A stretch of 64,000 bases of DNA. Origin: Nitzschia putrida (lineage: Eukaryota > Bacillariophyta > Bacillariophyceae > Bacillariales > Bacillariaceae). Of the stretch, positions 1 to 10,263 are shown piece after piece (within the stretch, counting starts at the first letter, position 1; each line of letters starts with the position of its first letter). The notes beneath the pieces were generated by a model. That model worked only from the letters and a program-made list of their open reading frames with translations, had not been told where the DNA came from and searched no databases. The stretch is from NCBI GenBank assembly GCA_016586335.1, contig BLYE01000048.1, positions 124,001 through 188,000 of the forward strand, given 5' to 3'. The position numbers and the translations under genes are program-made.

Positions 1-13
1 TAGCCGAAAGCAT

Positions 14-460
14 ATGATCATGATGTTTGATCATAGGAAAGGTGAGTGGTTTGACTTGTTTTCTGTTCGTACGTCCACTATTCCAGGTGCAGGACTCGGT
101 CTGTTCGCTCAGCGCCCGTTTGCACAAGGCCAAGTTATCGGCTTGTTTTACGGGAAAGTTGAGGACGCTGACAAGCAGAAGGAGTACTCAAATTATGCCC
201 TTCAGTGCAAGCGCACTTTCAAGAAGAAAGTTGAAAACGTCATTATCGAGCAGAGTGGTATTGCTTTGAATAACCGAGAAGCTTCCCCCGTGTATTTCGG
301 GCTTCACTTTGCGAACGATCCAAGTTTTGGAAAAAAGCGTAGTCAAAGGGGCTTCGAAGCCAATATCGTCATCTCTGACGACCTCAGGGCCATTGCAAAG
401 AAGAAAATTGACATCGGTGATGAAATCTTTTTGAAATACAACACCGATGACGTTGATTAA
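14..460 (+). CDS. Small SET-domain protein (possible lysine methyltransferase), 5' end uncertain
   Basis: The 148-residue product reads as one compact SET domain. PGAGLGLFA at residues 24-32 matches the N-terminal SET motif that helps bind S-adenosylmethionine. HFANDP at 98-103 and GDEIFLKYN at 135-143 match the C-terminal half of the fold, where the usual signature is an Asn-His/Cys pair and a GEE(I/L)xxxY stretch. Proteins of this family methylate lysines of histones or other proteins. The frame is open upstream to the window edge, so the ATG used here may be internal and the protein may be longer. No pre-SET or post-SET cysteine clusters are visible. The Asn of the canonical NH motif appears as Asn in FANDP rather than in an NHS/NHC context, so catalytic activity is not assured. 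It is one of the few genes here not tied to a mobile element. Confidence 0.7.
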   Translation: MIMMFDHRKGEWFDLFSVRTSTIPGAGLGLFAQRPFAQGQVIGLFYGKVEDADKQKEYSNYALQCKRTFKKKVENVIIEQSGIALNNREASPVYFGLHFANDPSFGKKRSQRGFEANIVISDDLRAIAKKKIDIGDEIFLKYNTDDVD

Positions 461-916
461 AAGATAACACTCTTACTAATGCATATCAATAGCCATTCCT
501 TATTATTTTACTTCTCAAGATACAAGTTCAATAGCAAGACAAACACATTTTGTGAACCGTTCGTACGAAGGTACCAGCAGCAGATGCTAGTATACTAGTA
601 GTACGTATATATCAACTCTACCAGAGCGCCATCATACCTTCTATATTTTAGGGCACATATAATACCGCTCCCCCGAAGAGTGTGTTCCTCACGACGCAAA
701 AAGCGTCGCAACACTTATTTTTGCGTCGCGACGCGGTTTTTTGCGTCATGACGCATTTTTTTGCGTCGCGACGCAAAACGTTTATAGGTAGTTAACGAGC
801 AACTTTGTTTAACGCTCTATTAAAATTTTCGCCGGTGCGACATCGTTGAGCATATTGATTTATACAACTTCGTATCTACTATATTTCCGGTATTAAAACT
901 AGTCGTATAAAATGAG
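461..916. other. Intergenic stretch with no gene seen
   Basis: This AT-rich stretch follows the SET-domain gene and ends at the truncated retroelement. Apart from the palindromic repeat cluster at 691-776 I see no coding or RNA gene in it. Confidence 0.6.
691..776. repeat. Cluster of GCGTCGCGACGC palindromes, about 20-bp spacing
   Basis: Three near-identical units starting TTGCGTC lie at 721-734, 741-754 and 761-776. They are spaced exactly 20 bp and separated by T runs. Each is self-complementary (TTGCGTCGCGACGC, TTGCGTCATGACGC). A partial inverted unit lies at 691-709. The GC-rich palindromes stand out from the AT-rich surroundings. They could be tandem protein-binding sites or the end of a small transposon. 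Confidence 0.75.
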
Positions 917-3520
917 TCATTTTACGGCATGTCCCAGTCCCGTGTAACCGTAGTACTGCATAAAATTGTCAGGTGATAGTACAGTACCGTTGGCATTGGG
1001 AATGTACCATGTTGGCCAGCGTGTCACAGATTGATCGTTGGCGGTAACCAAAATGAAACCTTGTCCAACCGCTGTGAGTGGTGCTGTGTTGGGTTGGTCG
1101 AATGTCTTCAAGGGTTGTGGTTGTGGGAATGGTTCATAGTCCCAGTGGATGTTACGGTTGGATGTGGCGCTGATGTTGGCTCCAGTGTCACTCTGGATGT
1201 TAGGCATTTCCATACGGATTGTTTGTGTGCTACGGATGACCGGTTTGCGAATCGAATGCTGCAATGATTCGGTAAACTGAACTCGTTTCACTTCGGGGTG
1301 GACTGTCGTAGTGGATGTGGCTTCCATGTTGGCGTCCTCCTCTCTGTGTTGCTGTAGTTGATCGGTGTTGTGGATTAATCCATCCGCGATGGTGAAAGGC
1401 AGTGGCGTCATCATAACTGGGGGTTGATCATCATCAGTGTCCTCAATATCCTTGTAGGCCAAGCATGTTATCTTCGGAATGTAGTACATAGCTTGGTGAT
1501 TACTTGGTCCAGTGGTTGACTGTTTGGGTTGATGTGGTGGGTCGGGTTCCAACATTGCCATCCCGTCTTGGGTCTGCCGATCTGGGTTGGTGATGTAGTC
1601 ATGGAGATAACATCCTACGTCTGCTTTCTCCTCACTGGTCATGTCCACATGGAAGTATTCCGCGAATGCCTTTCCATCTTTTGGATTTGCCTGGGTTGAT
1701 TAGCTAGGTGAAACGTTTCCGCGTTCGCCTTTGCTTCCTCTTGGTGGTTCTTGATCCATTGTTGTGCAAACATCAGTTGAGCTGTGAAGAAACAGTTCTT
1801 CTCTTTGATGTTGTGGCCAAATCGTCCACACGCTTCACATTGTGAGACATTGCGCTGTTGTCTTGAACCGTGCGTGTGGTGGTGTTCGTTGTGTCGCCAC
1901 CGCTGCAGTTGGTGTTGGATACATGGCTTGTTGTTGGATTGCTCTCACAGTAGGTTGGGGCATGCCTTCCATGAGTGGGAGTATTCCTTGGTGACTGAAC
2001 CTAGTTGCCAAAGTCTCAATATGAAACTGTCCCGGAGGGAGCTTTGTCTTCGTGATAGCACAGTCCCAGACCATCTGGAATAGTGATGCTGCTAGGGCAC
2101 AGTATTGAGAGTGTGTCATAGCTCGTTGAAGGAATTCCGCTGCCTGTTCCAGTTCTTTGTAGGGTCGTCCATCATCAGCCGATCGCCTCACATGGTTGCT
2201 CAGACGTATGACATACTCTGTGGGAGTTTCCGTGGATTCCCATTCCGGCCCCCAAGGTTTCTTGATGACCCAGAGGTGATCGCATGTCATGGCTAGCATT
2301 GCAAACATCGCCTTGTATCCATCCATGGTTACTTGGTGCTGTTTCAGTGCGTTGCGGAGTATAGGTTGCGTGTCTGGGATATCGTCGAGTAAGCGAGAGA
2401 AGATGGCCTGACTTGCCGTTTTAATCACTTTCTCTGTCAAATATTCCGTTGCCTCACTGGGGCATGTGGTACCACTGTGGGCAGTAAGGTTGTTGAACTC
2501 TTCTATTGGTATACTGTATGCTCGGAGGGCTAACTCTGCGCATTGGTATATTCCTTCCATTGTCTCCGTTCGAATTACCTCATGGTTGGGAATAGACATG
2601 ATGCATGGTGCTTTCTGACGAAACTTCTCAAGACGAGTTTGTAGTTCCTTACTGTTGGTGTTCTTGGTCTCGTCGTTGATACGTTGGCGGGCTTCTGCAA
2701 AACGATGGTCGCTATCATTCTTCTGTACTCCTGTGTTCGGCCCACCACTGTGATGATGGTCTTCCGGTGTTAGTGGTGTAGGACTTGGAGTTTGCTTGGC
2801 GAGATGTGTCGACTGAAGGCGTTGTTCATCGAGTTGGGCTTGCAAGGACTGGATGGTGCGCTGTTGCTCTTGGATGGCTTGGCGAATGCTATGCTGTAGG
2901 GCCTGGCTTTCTTGTCGTTTCTCATTGAGTACATCGTCAAGTTCTCGGTATGCTTCCATCGAGGTGCTTTCCAAATCGCGGTACATGTCAGATGCTATGT
3001 TGGTTGCATTGCGGTATATGTTTGTGATCGATTCCTTGTAGCCTGTGGTGAGCCGACGGCTTAAGTCCTTGATCATATCAGTTGCATTCACTTCCAATTT
3101 CCTCTGGTGTGCATTGTACATAGTGTCCAGGTGTACTTGGACACGTTGTTCGTACTGTGCTTCAATCGCCGAATGTACCGGTTTTTCCTTGCATACTGAG
3201 TCAATCATGTTAGTGATGGATCCTCGTAGTTGGTTCTCTAAGGTGGCGACAGTGGAAGCAAATTTCTCCGTCTTCTGCCTCATGAGATCCACATTGTTAA
3301 GGATTCGTTGCTCCAGATTGTCAATGCTTTGGACTGTTGCTTGATTTGCTTGTACCTCTGCCATAAGTTTCTCGATTTTGTTATGCTTGATTTTAACCTC
3401 TTCGTGCAACTTGTGTATGGTGTGGTCCTTCTCGCTTATCTGTGCCTCAATTTGCTGTGTCCTCTTATTGGCTCGTTGTTGATCTCGTTTAAGGTCTTCA
3501 ATTTGCCGGCAATTCCGGAG
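917..3520 (-). pseudogene. Copia-type gag with coiled coil, zinc knuckle and aspartic protease, broken by frameshifts
   Basis: Reading from about 3520 down to 917, the frame gives a glutamine-rich coiled coil (QIEDLKRDQQRANKR and onward). A capsid-like helical region follows, then a stop at 1835-1837. In another frame immediately after is a zinc knuckle, CEACGRFGHNIKEKNC (CX2CX4HX6C). A second shift near 1690 returns to the first frame, which runs to 917 and contains SDTGANISATSN, a retroviral-type protease active-site motif (DTGA). So the piece is Gag, nucleocapsid and protease of one LTR retroelement with two compensating frame breaks, and everything after protease is missing. The partner family may be the one ending at 63583-64000, since both have the style of the same Copia lineage; that is inference. 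It abuts a different gag at about 3520. Confidence 0.75.
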
Positions 3521-4861
3521 TAGCCATACTGTACCAGTCCCTCGAGGATTTGGTGCTGGTCAATGTGGACCCTCAAGAATTCTTCAAAGTTCCAATGTTG
3601 AGTCTCCTTCGTGTAAGTCGTTCCACGTAAGGTTGTCTCAGCGCGAGTGGCCATGTTGTCAACATGGTTTGGTCCGAGGTAGTGGTTGTAAAGAGCCAAG
3701 AAAGCTTTCCTTCCATCTTGGTCCTTGCGAGCTTTCTTCACGTAAGTCCAAGCTTCTGGAATGTCCAGAGTCAAACTCATGATCACTTCCCAGACTTTTT
3801 GGTTATCAATTTTGAATACTTCAGTATGCTCACCATCTTCTTCGCTCACAATTGGTGCTCTCATTTCCATTTCCTTCTGGACAGAGCTCCAACCAATTAC
3901 TGGATCGGGCCGAGGTTCCAAATGCTGGCGTACAACATAAGCCAATGGTACTCCGGTCTGTCCAGTAAATCCTCGTAAGTAATCAGTGATGGCATCAAGG
4001 GTCTTCGGCCAGTCTTTCACATTGATCATCTTATCAGGCTTCTCAGGTGACTTGTGGTTCTCCACCCACTCTTTGAGTTGCTCAGTGGAACGGACAGCTC
4101 TGAGAGTAATCTCATTTGGGGTGGTGATACGAGAGGAGTTGTTTCGGTATTTCAACCAAAACACAGCAAGTTTGAGGTTCATTTCGGCTCTTGGGGATAC
4201 TGCAAATCCTGGGGCAGTGATTTCCCTTGGGCCGTTATTTCCATCAAAGTCAGGGTTGACAATAGTGTGTCCGGGACGGCAAATGTTCTTGCAGATGTGG
4301 TAAACATCATCGTCATCAAGCTCAGCAAGTTCATCGGCATTGGTCATATCTCGATCATGGAATAAGTTGGTAGCTGCAAAGTGATTGAATCCGAGGCGAA
4401 TGTAAGCAGCGATCATGGAGTTCATTGCATCGCGAGGACCCTCAGGTTCAGAGTTCAGATTCATCATCATCGTCATCGCCTGGATTTGGGTTGATCACAG
4501 GGACAGGAGGTGGTGGTGGTGGAGCAGGAGCAGGAGCTCGAACTCTACGGCGCCTTCCACGAGGACGTTTGGGGGCAACAGCAACTTCTTCACGGACTCA
4601 TTTCTTGGCTGGTTTTGGGTCAGGTTCAACAGGGTCAACAGGGTCAACAACTCTTTCCTCAGGTTCATCCTTTGACTCTTCGACTCCTCCACTGGGGGCA
4701 TCATCTTTCTCCTTTGGATCGTCATCAGGAGAAGGATCAGGGTTAGTACCTTCTTTGGCAATGTTGCCTCCAGTAGTAACGACAATAGGCTCAGTCTCAT
4801 CCTTGTCCTTGTCAGGGACAGAGGTAACGGAGCGAGTAGTAACTTTGGTTTGACCTGCCAT
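3505..4861 (-). pseudogene. Copia gag relic of the same family as the element at 23.1-35.5 kb
   Basis: The peptide read from 4476 to about 3520 aligns through its length with the gag of the Copia element at 23397-25565. Shared blocks are MIAA-RLGF, ELDDD-V--ICKN, PGFAVSPRAEMNLKL, FWLKYR-N-SRITTPN, ITDYLRGFTG-TGVPL and HQIL--LVQ-GY. The N-terminus starts at the ATG at 4861 (MAGQTKVTTR). It passes an in-frame TGA at about 4598 and then changes frame near 4480. After GYSGIA the similarity stops abruptly and the frame of the coiled-coil gag takes over, so this is a truncated, non-functional fragment. Just upstream on the minus strand lies the conserved primer-site motif (4888-4900), so the 5' end of the element is preserved. 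Confidence 0.8.
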
Positions 4862-5160
4862 CTTGCAGTAACTCTCTTAGAACACTTGGGTCTGATAAAC
4901 TGTTTGAAGTAGATCGTACCTCGGATTAAGAGATATTATGAGCTTACATTGGCTTGAACTACTACTGTATACTGTACCACCATCTGATCATACGAACTAT
5001 GGATAATACCCACGAGCCATGCGTTGGATCTCGGGAAGTCATACACTTACACAGTCACATTTTGCGAAGCCATCCATCAGCCGTTGATCTGGATTCATTT
5101 AAACAAAAACATCTATTCCATAGGAAAAGTTACCTAGGTGTAAACTAGAGAAGAAGTAGA
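4862..5160 (-). repeat. Likely 5' LTR remnant and primer-binding motif of the minus-strand Copia relic
   Basis: Read on the minus strand, 4900-4888 gives GTTTATCAGACCC. This is identical to the motif directly after the 5' LTR of the Copia element at 23360-23372. It is preceded by ATCTACTTCAAACA, resembling that LTR's end (ATTACTTCAACTA). The stretch up to about 5160 is therefore the probable LTR, but I cannot place its outer border. Confidence 0.5.
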
Positions 5161-5269
5161 ATAACACTAAAAAACAAAAAAAATAAATTCCCAAAGTCAG
5201 GCTTTCCTCCTGGGTCACCAGTCACCAGTGCCCACGTGGTGCACACCTCCAGACTAGGCACTAGTAATA

Positions 5270-5640
5270 TATCTGGTAATGACAATGGTACCGGTGATGT
5301 TGGTACCAGTGACGATGGAGGCCCACCTGAAGACCCAATGTACACTCTGATCCCAAGATGTGTTCGCATGCCAATCATGCCATGATAGCTGCCTTTCATT
5401 GGGGTTCCCCTGCAAAGGTGGCTGCAACCAAAATGTTTGAAGGCTTAGGGTTGACCTTGGTGATGGAACCAAGGGAACTCGATTGAAATCAAGTTACCCA
5501 AGTTTGCAAGAACCTTCACCACCCTGGTCACATGATCCCCAACCCTGCATACAATGGAACTTCCAACTGTGCTCGAGAGATTTGCTCTCCTGGTTTTGCT
5601 GTATCTCCAAGCAGAGTGGAGATGAACCTTGGCAAGTAAA
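5270..5640 (+). pseudogene. Second, older Copia gag relic in the opposite orientation
   Basis: Plus-strand fragments in shifting frames spell the same gag as the element at 23.4 kb. At about 5320-5345 there is GGPPEDPM (cf. GPPDDPM). At 5384 there is MIAAFHWGSPAKVAATKMFEGLGLT (cf. MIAAFTRLGFTRNAATQMYDGLGLT). At about 5505-5640 there is HPGHMIPNPAYNGTSN, then CAREICSPGFAVSPS and EMNL. Stops and frame changes separate the blocks, so it is dead. It lies head to head with the relic on the other strand, with the LTR-like stretch between them. Confidence 0.75.
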
Positions 5641-5690
5641 GCATTAGGATCACCTTCGGTAGATTGACACTATGTTAGTCTATCCAGGCT

Positions 5691-7049
5691 TCACCTGGCT
5701 CTGAAACCACCCAATACTTGCATCCACATTCGATTGGCATCAGGCAGGTAGTGCCGACCATCCTTCAGTAGGGTTTGATGCCAGCTGAGGTAGGACGTCT
5801 GAAAGAGGTCCACCATGGGCACCTCAAGTTCTTGCACCAATTTGGACTGCCTCTGGTATAGGAGCTTTGGCCAATGCATGGACATGTCACGAGTCCGTGA
5901 CCTGCATTCCTCCTCTCGGTAACATGAACTAGAGAGCTCGTGGACATGGAAGGACTGAGGAGATTTCCATAGTAGTTGCCAATCGGGAAATTGTTCTTGA
6001 ATTTCTTGCAACAAGATGCGAAGTGCTCGAATGTGATCATCGTAATATATGTTTTGATCCAGATTCCGTCTGCTTAGAACATCCCAGGTATGAGAGCCCA
6101 TGATCAACAGTTTGGGTTGATTCTGAAACGCTTCCGGAATCGCATAATACACCCGACCCAGATCTTTTAAGATTTCGTTGAGACGAGCTGTGGACAACTC
6201 AAACCGAATTCTTTTCGATTTTCCCAGAGGGGGCTTGCTGTAGCCTTGCAGGCTATCCCAGTTCCTTTTGTCACAAAATTGATCAATGAGTGAATCCCCA
6301 TAACAATGCACATGACTGTACTTAGAAAAGTCGACTTGATTTCGGAATGGAAACGAAAAGACTTGTATAGGAGGAGCCGGCGTTTGTGCTCGTTTAAAGG
6401 ACGCACGGGAAGACCCATTATGAATCCATTTATCTTTCGCATCACGATCCCAACTACCGATCGAACAGGTATATTGAAAGTGAACTGTCAGCTCTCCGAA
6501 ACCCGACATGTTCGTTAGAGGTAGTATCTGACGAGATGGGGGGTAGTAGAACTCCAACGAGTACATTCCATTCCCCATATCATGAGGAATAGCCACAGCC
6601 GTTGGGTCACTTCTTCTGGCTTGTTTGTTGTAGGACGGGTCCGCATAGTCCGAATATGTCACGTAAAACTCGTCTCCTCCAATCAACTTTCGGTTACCGG
6701 CTTCGTCCAGAGTCTGCATAATCCAAGGTTTATCTGTTTCAGTATTGTGGTAAATACGAACTTGCACTGTCGCTGAACAGTTCTCTAATGGATGATTCGT
6801 ATCATTGCCAAAAGCACTGAGTATGAGGTTGGGAATGGACATACTAACATTTGGTTCGGACGGAATTAGGAAAAAGGGTTCCTCTAGCAGCGAGGCGAGG
6901 CGATTGGCGCTTCCTTGACCTATGGGAATGGGTGCAGTAAACACCCTCAAGGCAAACACAATAGTGCACCAAGCAAGTAAGGGAACTTTCAATGAAGAAC
7001 ATCGGGAAGTCCTTTCAGCTCTCAAACTGACACGTATAGCGAAAGGCAT
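5691..7049 (-). CDS. NXPE-like / PC-esterase (SGNH) type II membrane protein
   Basis: The 452-residue product has a short basic N-terminus and one hydrophobic segment at about residues 21-39, as in type II Golgi or secreted proteins. Residues about 85-195 look like a filamin/Ig-type beta domain (GDEFYVTYSDYADP, then AVAIPHDMGNGMYSLEFYYPP), as in NXPE proteins. The C-terminal half has the SGNH/PC-esterase signature: HCYGDSLIDQF with the nucleophile-type GDS at 251-253, MGSHTWD at 317-323, and DGRHYLPDANRMW at 430-442, where Asp and His complete the triad. Family members add or remove O-acyl groups on extracellular glycans. Several N-glycosylation sequons (for example NVS 67, NCS 90, NMS 180, NGS 211) fit a secretory-pathway protein. 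No stop or frameshift is seen, and it appears to be a single-exon host gene. The substrate cannot be told from sequence. Confidence 0.75.
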   Translation of the reverse strand: MPFAIRVSLRAERTSRCSSLKVPLLAWCTIVFALRVFTAPIPIGQGSANRLASLLEEPFFLIPSEPNVSMSIPNLILSAFGNDTNHPLENCSATVQVRIYHNTETDKPWIMQTLDEAGNRKLIGGDEFYVTYSDYADPSYNKQARRSDPTAVAIPHDMGNGMYSLEFYYPPSRQILPLTNMSGFGELTVHFQYTCSIGSWDRDAKDKWIHNGSSRASFKRAQTPAPPIQVFSFPFRNQVDFSKYSHVHCYGDSLIDQFCDKRNWDSLQGYSKPPLGKSKRIRFELSTARLNEILKDLGRVYYAIPEAFQNQPKLLIMGSHTWDVLSRRNLDQNIYYDDHIRALRILLQEIQEQFPDWQLLWKSPQSFHVHELSSSCYREEECRSRTRDMSMHWPKLLYQRQSKLVQELEVPMVDLFQTSYLSWHQTLLKDGRHYLPDANRMWMQVLGGFRAR

Positions 7050-7282
7050 GTCGAGGAAACCAAGTAAAATAGGACTAACGCAAGCAAGAGTGGGTGAGGA
7101 TATCTCGCGGAGGTATGGGATATGGTTACGGGGAACTATTTAGGGTAGAAACGGACAGCGGGCAGACCAACTGCCGCTGCTCCATTGGTAATGGGTACGA
7201 TAATCACACTCTTTGTGTTTGGACTTTTGTTGTTTATCTTTACAATTGAGTTCATAGGCGATAGCATCACAAGGTTTCTTCA

Positions 7283-7757
7283 GTTTATCAGACCCACTGA
7301 TCAACAGCAAGCTAACCAACAGCAACAGGAAAAAGAAGAGAAAAAGGATACTGCAAGCATGGACCCAAACTTGCAACACGTACTTACCGAGACAGTCATG
7401 ATGACTGCTGCCTCCCAAACTCGGATTGCTTCCCAAGGCCTTCTGTCTTCCAATGAGATTGCCTTAGTGGATATGGATGCTTTGATGGATTGTTTTTCAG
7501 CAGCATCCAAGCCTACCGTACTCGTGGTCATGCGTCTTCGTGCATTGAAGCAGTGGATCGACATGCAATATGTTCATGGCCCCGAGATGGAACCAAATTG
7601 GTCTATTTTGGAGTTTACGCCTGAAGTATGTTAAGCTATCCAACGCACCTTAGCTAAGGGTGTGAAATCTGGAAAGAGTGGTGGCCGCTCTGATGGTCAC
7701 AAGCAGGAGGCTAGTTCGGACATTTCCAAGATCAAAATCAATGGCAAAACTCAGTAA
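7283..7757 (+). pseudogene. Start of another Copia-type gag, with primer-site motif, broken by a stop
   Basis: The 13-bp motif GTTTATCAGACCC at 7283-7295 is the same as the one following the 5' LTR of the Copia element at 23360. This marks the junction of a lost LTR and an internal region. The first ATG after it, at 7360, opens a frame (MDPNLQHVLTETVMMTAAS) that runs to a TAA at 7632-7634. It continues in the same frame as AIQRTLAKGVKSGKSGGRSDGHK up to 7757. The helical region with LRALKQWIDMQ resembles a retroelement capsid but I do not recognise a specific family. A hydrophobic stretch upstream of 7360 in the same frame is probably LTR sequence read by chance, not a membrane anchor. Confidence 0.45.
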
Positions 7758-8176
7758 CCCGGAGTTTGCATCAATCTAGCAATAGGGGAAGCCCTCCAAG
7801 AGCGGTCGTCTTCGGCTCTGGAGGGAAGTCTCACCCTGGAAAACAGACGGTTCTGGTAGTTTTAGCATTTGCTTTTGTCGTTCAAGATATCTGGAAGCCT
7901 CACCATGTCCATGGTGGGTGTCGCAGCAACCAAGGGGAGGTCCTCCCCCCCGCCTCATCCTTCTCGGATTAAACCCGGTGCATTGGTGCTGCAGGCTTGG
8001 TATATTCCAACGCCTGGCGCCTGGCCAGAGGAGCCATTGGGCTTACTTGTGACTGCTTGAACCAATTGACTCAAGCTGTAGGAACTCCTCGAAATGTGCC
8101 AATGCAACAAGCACCTGAGCAGACTACACATAGTAGTGAGGAACAACTAAGTGATGATGAATATCAAGACGGCATT
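7758..8176. other. No recognisable gene
   Basis: Short open frames on both strands overlap here but none shows a known motif. The stretch is probably more decayed retroelement sequence following the gag relic, ending where the LTR at 8177 begins. Confidence 0.4.
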
Positions 8177-8575
8177 TGCAGTATACCGTCTCATGACAGT
8201 AGAGGAGTCCTAGGTAGTAAGGGCACTTCTAGCTAGAAAAAGGCAGTACAATACAATACGTACTATTGATAGTCCTATAGGTTCGTACCTTAGGATAGAA
8301 GGACAGACTACTCCTTCCGAAAGTACCCACAAGGTCTAGAAGTCTTCCTCCAATGAGATATCAAGGAAGCTTTAGATTCGCACCAAACTTGGTGAGATAC
8401 TTCTACGACTACGTTTGAAGATATCCGAAGTTAAAGTGCACGAATATCTTGGGAACTTCCCAAGATATGGGTCATCCAAAATACCATAGCAAGTAACATG
8501 AGATAGTTTTTCATTCTACACACCCCAAATGCTTTTCTCTACATCTTTACAGCTACCCATTTTCAGCATAGTGCA
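8177..8575 (+). repeat. 5' LTR of a non-autonomous LTR element, copy 1
   Basis: This 399-bp repeat begins TGCAGTATACC and ends AGCATAGTGCA (TG...CA ends). It is the reverse complement of the LTRs at 16679-17059 and 20839-21218, with some divergence and small insertions. One base after its end lies the palindrome AATGAATTCATT (8577-8588), as in the intact copy. No matching intact 3' LTR is found for this copy. Confidence 0.85.
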
Positions 8576-8608
8576 TAATGAATTCATTCACCTTCACTCT
8601 CTGAAGTG

Positions 8609-8917
8609 ATGGCTGCAAGAAGGCTTCCAAAGCCAATGGAAAAAACGTTTTTCTCACCTTTTGTTTGTTCAACAGGAGCAAGAGCTTCATTCAGCTTTAT
8701 TGACAATTTTGACACCATTTCGTTGCTTCAACTTCTGATTCTCGGTGAACCTTTGGCCAACGCAATGAAACAACATTGGAGCGAGTTTGAAGAGCGAAAC
8801 CCTTCGGAAACAAGAGCAATCATGGTCAGACTGGGCAATGTGAATTTTGATCTGACTGAATTTCAACTCCTACAACAAAGAGCTTCAATTAACCAACAAC
8901 CAAGCCTGAAAACCTGA
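8609..8917 (+). CDS. Small ORF conserved in the non-autonomous LTR element
   Basis: A 102-residue frame starts at the ATG at 8609, 33 bp after the 5' LTR, and ends at a TGA at 8915-8917. The same protein is readable on the minus strand of the intact element at about 20811-20496. There, after one frameshift in a T run, the final 60 or so residues (ISLLQ/MLQLLILGE, then FEERNPSETRAIMVRLGNVNF) are nearly identical. I do not recognise the family. It may be a short remnant of gag or a genuine small protein. It is helical and charged, with no membrane segment. Being the only readable frame near the 5' end of an otherwise non-coding element, it is worth noting but may not be translated. Confidence 0.4.
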   Translation: MAARRLPKPMEKTFFSPFVCSTGARASFSFIDNFDTISLLQLLILGEPLANAMKQHWSEFEERNPSETRAIMVRLGNVNFDLTEFQLLQQRASINQQPSLKT

Positions 8918-9100
8918 GAGTGGTTCCTACTCTTCTCAGTGGTATCGGGAACAAGAGGCAAGCGCCCACACAAGCAAAGACTGCAGGAATGGGACCAAAA
9001 CTGGTCGCCACAAGTTCCAACTGGCAAAAATGACAAAGCAACCATAAAATAATTTTTGAGTTATCATTACTCACTACAAACTACTTCATTTCGCCTCAAT

Positions 9101-9765
9101 AGGACCAGTCAAATCGGGTTTTGCGCAAGGGTTTAAGCGCCGGTAGCCCATGTCGTACCAAAATAATATAGACCAATAGAAACCAGTCAAACCAGTCACG
9201 TTGCAGGGCTCTCCCCTGGTGAAAGAGGGTCGTGCTCCTGTGCTTCCCCCGCTTCGGATACAACGTTGTATAGGCACAAAACAACACAACAACCCTATCA
9301 ATTGTTTCAACATTCATCTGCTATTGTACAACTACACTATTGGAGTACCCTGGGCCTACTTTGGACAACAAGACTGAATATTTGACTGGAGAATGCCTCA
9401 GCAGGTATTAGGAAGATTGTTGTGGTATGGATGTACGGTTGGATGTTGATTGGGTATTAACTTGGTTTACAGCGCGTTTCAAAACCAAAAATCTAAGTAG
9501 ATTGAAACCGCGTGTAAATGTGAATAAGTAAATCGAAATAACAGGAGCACTTCAACCACTGTCTTGAGGAAGATGGACCGACGACGGAAGGGCAACGGGC
9601 GCCTAAATTGGGTTACCGGCGCCTAAACCCCCAAAATTTGGACGGTTTAGGCGCCGGGAGAAAAAAAAAGCGACCCAGTGCGACATGCCGGGAGCCAATC
9701 AGGACACTGCGCATATTTTGTCCCGGCGCTTAAACCCTTGCGCAAAACCCGATTTGACTGGTCCT
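9101..9765. mobile_element. 665-bp MITE with 43-bp perfect terminal inverted repeats
   Basis: Both ends read inward as AGGACCAGTCAAATCGGG and stay identical for 43 bp (9101-9143 and the complement of 9723-9765). The flanks carry a 3-bp direct duplication AAT (9098-9100 and 9766-9768). The related sequence on the minus strand near 20320 lacks the insert and reads CCTCAAAGCAG where this copy would read CCTCAATGCAG after removal. Subterminal GGCGCCTAAA motifs cluster at 9598-9659. No coding capacity is visible, so it is a non-autonomous DNA transposon whose transposase must be supplied by another element. Confidence 0.92.
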
Positions 9766-10263
9766 AATGCAGTTCGAAAAAAATAGCAAAAAGAAGCGTT
9801 CAAAAAGACCTTCATGCCATGGAGATAGAGCCTCAAGCAGGCAACCATCATGGTGAAACCGCCCAAAAAGGGTGCACAAACTGGTGTGCTTTTGCAAGGT
9901 GAAAATAATTTTTCACAGTGCAGTTGCAACGGTCATTTATATATGCCCTTGTGACGTTTTCAACAGTAAAGACATGCATCAGATGTCACACCAAGTACTA
10001 AAATTATAGCTAAGGAGAAATTTGTGACTTTTATCGACAAAGATTGAAAGATCTCGGACTAATTTTCCTCCACTCATTCTGCAGTGTAGAAAGAGCCAAT
10101 CGTAGTGTTGCAATCTCAATGTGCTACTGCCACCACCAGTACGAAATTTCGAGACACGCCACAACCATCATTGAAGTATTGTACCGTGCTAGTTGTTCGT
10201 CACCAGATGAACAACTCTTGGTACATACAGTACGGTAGGTACTACTAGTACACAGTAGTACTG

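Noticed and set aside
691..776. Possible CRISPR-like array
   Set aside because: The 20-bp period leaves only T-run spacers of about 6 bases, the units are palindromes, and the genome is eukaryotic.
4425..4853. Plus-strand Ser/Gly-rich ORFs opposite the gag relic
   Set aside because: They are antisense shadows of the acidic, proline-rich gag N-terminus.
7185..7359. Membrane anchor (LFVFGLLLFIFTIEFI) at the start of the gag relic
   Set aside because: It lies upstream of the primer-site motif, so it is most likely LTR sequence read by chance.
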